Of a stretch of 7,104 bases of DNA, positions 4,773-7,104 are shown one piece after another. Below the pieces are notes generated by a model that was not told where the DNA came from, made no database searches, and was given only the letters and a program-made list of their open reading frames with translations. The stretch comes from an uncultured Clostridia bacterium (GTDB taxonomy: Bacteria > Bacillota_A > Clostridia > Christensenellales > Aristaeellaceae): the NCBI GenBank assembly GCA_934645275.1, contig CAKUDW010000101.1:1-7104 (forward strand), read 5' to 3'. The translations under genes and the position numbers were made by a program. Numbering within the stretch: the stretch's first letter is position 1; every line of letters begins with the position of its first letter.

Positions 4773-6103
4773 TGCACACGCCTATCGTTGATTTTCTGCG
4801 CGCATATCGCGCGGAAAATCGTGCACGCTTTCACATGCCTGGCCACAAGGGCGTGGGATTCCTGGGCTGCGAGGGTTGGGATATTACCGAGGTCGGCGGC
4901 GCGGATGCGCTCTACGAGGCGTCAGGCATCATTGCCGAGAGCGAAGTAAACGCTACAGAGCTGTTCGGCGCGCGCCGCAGCTGCTACTCTACGGAGGGGT
5001 CTAGCCAGTGCATCCGTGCGATGCTGTATCTGGCTCTGACGAATCGTCCGGCAGGGCGCGCGCCCGTTATTCTGGCGGCGCGCAACGTGCACAAGGCGTT
5101 CGTGTATGCCGCGGCGCTGCTGGATTTTGAAATCGAGTGGCTATGGCCACGGGAAAGTACTTCGCTCTGCACTTGCCTGATAACGCCGCAGATGCTCGAA
5201 GAAGCGCTGAACGCGCTGGTGGAACCGCCAGTGGCCGTGTATATCACCAGTCCGGATTATCTGGGCAACCTTGCCGATATTCGCGGCCTGGCGGAAATCT
5301 GTCATCGGCATGATACCGTGTTGGCGGTGGACAACGCCCACGGTGCGTATCTGCATTTTCTGCCTGAACCGCTGCATCCGCTGGATTTGGGCGCAGATAT
5401 ATGCTGCGATTCGGCGCACAAGACGCTGCCGGTGCTCACCGGCGGCGCATATCTGCACATCGGATACGGCATGGCAGATGGCTGCGCGGCGCAGGCCAAG
5501 CAGGCGCTGGCACTGTTTGGCTCCACCAGCCCATCGTACCTGACGTTGGCGTCGCTGGATAATTGCAACCGCTACCTTGCGGAGGGTTACCGGAAGGCGC
5601 TGGTAGAATGCGCCGAACGCATATCGGCGCTGAAAGTGCGGCTGAGGAATAATGGCTGGCAGATTGAGGCGAGCGATCCGCTGCGGCTGACGTTGCGCGC
5701 GCCGCAGGGCATGCGCGGTGATACGCTGGCGCAGCGGCTGCGCGAGGCGGGCGTGGAATGCGAATATGCGGACGAGGCCCGGCTGGTGCTGATGATCACG
5801 CCGGAAAATCCGAGCTCTGATTTGGAAAAATTCGAGGCTGCGCTGGGGGAAAACCGCGTGCCCTATGCCGAAGCGGCGACGCTGCCACTGGCAAGGGCTG
5901 CACGCGAAATGCGCGTGCGCGAAGCACTGCTGCGCCCGCACGAAACCATATCCGTGTCCAGTGCGCTGGGGCGCGTCTGCGCGGCACCTACGGTTTCCTG
6001 TCCGCCCGCGATACCCATCGCCGTGTCGGGTGAGCGCATTGGTGCGGAAGCGATCGCGCTTTTTCGGCATTATGGCGTCGAGCGTGTGGATGTTGTGAAA
6101 TAG
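4772..6103 (+). CDS. PLP-dependent Orn/Lys/Arg decarboxylase-family protein
   Basis: This 443-aa fold-type I PLP enzyme belongs to the ornithine/lysine/arginine decarboxylase major family. It starts MHTPIVDFLR, followed by the family hallmark FHMPGHKG (20-27). Other landmarks are the phosphate-binding TEGSS (74-78), His107 (likely stacks on the PLP ring), Asp187 in VDNAHGAYL (contacts the pyridine nitrogen) and Lys217 in SAHKTLP (Schiff-base lysine). The C-terminal CPPAIPIAVSGE segment (410-421) is also typical. It is near the short end for the family and lacks the long N-terminal wing domain of the inducible enterobacterial enzymes. Position 188 is Asn where many members have Glu (DEAHG). 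The ATG overlaps the scfB stop by one base, 7 nt after GGAGG (4760-4764), so translation is probably coupled. The substrate cannot be assigned: arginine, lysine, ornithine or something else. Confidence 0.9.
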   Translation: MHTPIVDFLRAYRAENRARFHMPGHKGVGFLGCEGWDITEVGGADALYEASGIIAESEVNATELFGARRSCYSTEGSSQCIRAMLYLALTNRPAGRAPVILAARNVHKAFVYAAALLDFEIEWLWPRESTSLCTCLITPQMLEEALNALVEPPVAVYITSPDYLGNLADIRGLAEICHRHDTVLAVDNAHGAYLHFLPEPLHPLDLGADICCDSAHKTLPVLTGGAYLHIGYGMADGCAAQAKQALALFGSTSPSYLTLASLDNCNRYLAEGYRKALVECAERISALKVRLRNNGWQIEASDPLRLTLRAPQGMRGDTLAQRLREAGVECEYADEARLVLMITPENPSSDLEKFEAALGENRVPYAEAATLPLARAAREMRVREALLRPHETISVSSALGRVCAAPTVSCPPAIPIAVSGERIGAEAIALFRHYGVERVDVVK

Positions 6104-6126
6104 TATAAGCATTTGGGGAAATGAGC

Positions 6127-7104
6127 ATGAGATGGCTGACGCGCGATAGGAACTTCTATCGCATGCTGGCAACACTGGCGATTCCGGTGGCGCTGCAAAA
6201 TCTGATTACTTTCGCAGTCACTTTTGCCGATAATCTGATGGTCGGCGCGTTGGGCGACGCAGCAGTATCGGGCGTGTACATGGGCGGGCAGATCCAGACG
6301 CTGCTGCAAATGGTCTCCGGCGGTATAGAGGGTGCGATACTGGTGCTTGCGGCGCAGTATTGGGGGCGGCGCGATGTGGCGCGCATTCGCTGCATTTCTG
6401 CCATCGGTCTGCGCGCCTCGCTGGCGTTCGGGCTGCTGCTTACGGCGGTATGCTTTGCATTTCCGGCCGCCGTACTGTCGCTGTTTACGGATAAGCCGAG
6501 GGTCATTGCCGAGGGCGCGGTGTATCTGCGCGTTGTATGCCCGTCGTACCTGTTCTTCTGTGCGACGCAGGCGCTGATTGCCGCCATGCGTAGCGTGGAG
6601 TGCGCGCGTATCGGGATGTGGGTGAGCGGCGTTTCGCTGCTGGTGAACGTGGGGCTGAATTATGTGCTGATTTTCGGTAAGCTGGGCGCGCCTGCCATGG
6701 GCGTGCGCGGCGCGGCGCTGGCGACGTTGATCTCGCGAATGGTTGAAGCGGCGGTCATGCTGGCGTACATCCTTGCCGTGGATGAGCGGCTGAAGCTGCG
6801 CCTCAGGCATTTTCTGGAAAGTGACAGGGAACTGCGCCGCGATTTCATACGCTGCGGATTGCCGATCATCGGCGGCCAGATCGTCTGGAGCGTGAACATG
6901 ATGACCAATTCCGCCATCCTGGGACGCTTTACCGAGGAGGTCATGACGGCAGCGAGCGTCGCCAATACGATGAATTCGTTGGCGTACGTGTGCATGAACG
7001 GCATGTCATCCGCCGTGAGTGTCATTACCGGCAAGACGGTGGGTGAGGGCAAGGTAGAGCTGATGAAGGAATACGCGCGCACCGTGCAGCTGCTGTTCCT
7101 GGGG
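6127..7104 (+). CDS. MATE-family efflux transporter (3' partial)
   Basis: This is a multi-helix membrane exporter, cut by the right edge with 326 codons visible of an expected ~450. The frame is open throughout, with no stop before the window ends. It begins MRWLTRDRNFYRMLATLAIPVALQNL, followed by TFADNLMVGALGDAAVSGV, the usual first-helix region of MATE proteins. AAQYWGRRD follows helix 2-3, and a second-half start resembling the first (FIRCGLPIIGGQIVWS, then MMTNSAILGRF) reflects the internal duplication of the family. The ATG at 6127 is 7 nt after GGGGA (6115-6119); an ATG at 6121 is too close to that site. It follows the decarboxylase by 23 nt and is probably co-transcribed. Known members use Na+ or H+ gradients to expel drugs or metabolites; the substrate here is unknown. 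Confidence 0.92.
   Translation, partial: MRWLTRDRNFYRMLATLAIPVALQNLITFAVTFADNLMVGALGDAAVSGVYMGGQIQTLLQMVSGGIEGAILVLAAQYWGRRDVARIRCISAIGLRASLAFGLLLTAVCFAFPAAVLSLFTDKPRVIAEGAVYLRVVCPSYLFFCATQALIAAMRSVECARIGMWVSGVSLLVNVGLNYVLIFGKLGAPAMGVRGAALATLISRMVEAAVMLAYILAVDERLKLRLRHFLESDRELRRDFIRCGLPIIGGQIVWSVNMMTNSAILGRFTEEVMTAASVANTMNSLAYVCMNGMSSAVSVITGKTVGEGKVELMKEYARTVQLLFLG

Noticed and set aside
5141..6175. 344-codon minus-strand open frame opposite the decarboxylase gene
   Set aside because: Composition is dominated by Arg, Gln, His and Ala without any motif, as expected from the complement of a GC-rich gene. The plus-strand gene has full catalytic motifs.

Overview
The window looks like part of a chromosome from a fairly GC-rich anaerobic Clostridia-type Firmicute, probably an uncultured gut lineage. 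The main marker is a SCIFF (six cysteines in forty-five residues) ranthipeptide precursor with its radical SAM maturase, a pair that is widespread in Clostridia and rare elsewhere. The purine-rich GGAGG-type ribosome binding sites and the Clostridia-like LivM sequence fit this. No genus can be named from the sequence alone. All recognised genes are on the + strand.

Region 1 (2-2602) is the distal half of a branched-chain amino acid-type ABC uptake operon. It holds the end of the permease livM (open at the left edge) and the two ATPases livG and livF, packed with 1-2 nt gaps. The binding protein and LivH permease would be expected to the left, outside the window.

Region 2 (2603-3395) is the regulatory and RiPP-precursor region. 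A good sigma-A-type promoter (TTGACT, 17-bp spacer, TACACT with a TG extension) lies about 70 bp ahead of a 48-codon gene, scfA, which is too short for ordinary ORF calling. Its product is a SCIFF peptide carrying the six family cysteines plus a seventh (Cys13). It also has Gly at position 37, where characterised relatives have the Thr that accepts the thioether. A dyad sits over the predicted transcription start. After scfA come 441 bp with no convincing gene but a dense run of inverted repeats: two copies of one terminator-like hairpin about 280 bp apart, a long hairpin with a cUUCGg loop on the minus strand, and two consecutive nested palindromes.

Region 3 (3396-7104) appears to be one transcription unit. 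scfB (SCIFF maturase, radical SAM/SPASM) overlaps by 1 nt a PLP-dependent Orn/Lys/Arg-decarboxylase-family gene. That gene is followed 23 nt later by a MATE-family membrane transporter cut by the right edge. The likely logic is that the ScfA peptide is made in excess from its own promoter, while the maturase and downstream genes are expressed at a lower level by read-through of the structured region or from an unseen promoter. Whether the decarboxylase and transporter act with the peptide or are only co-transcribed cannot be decided from sequence.
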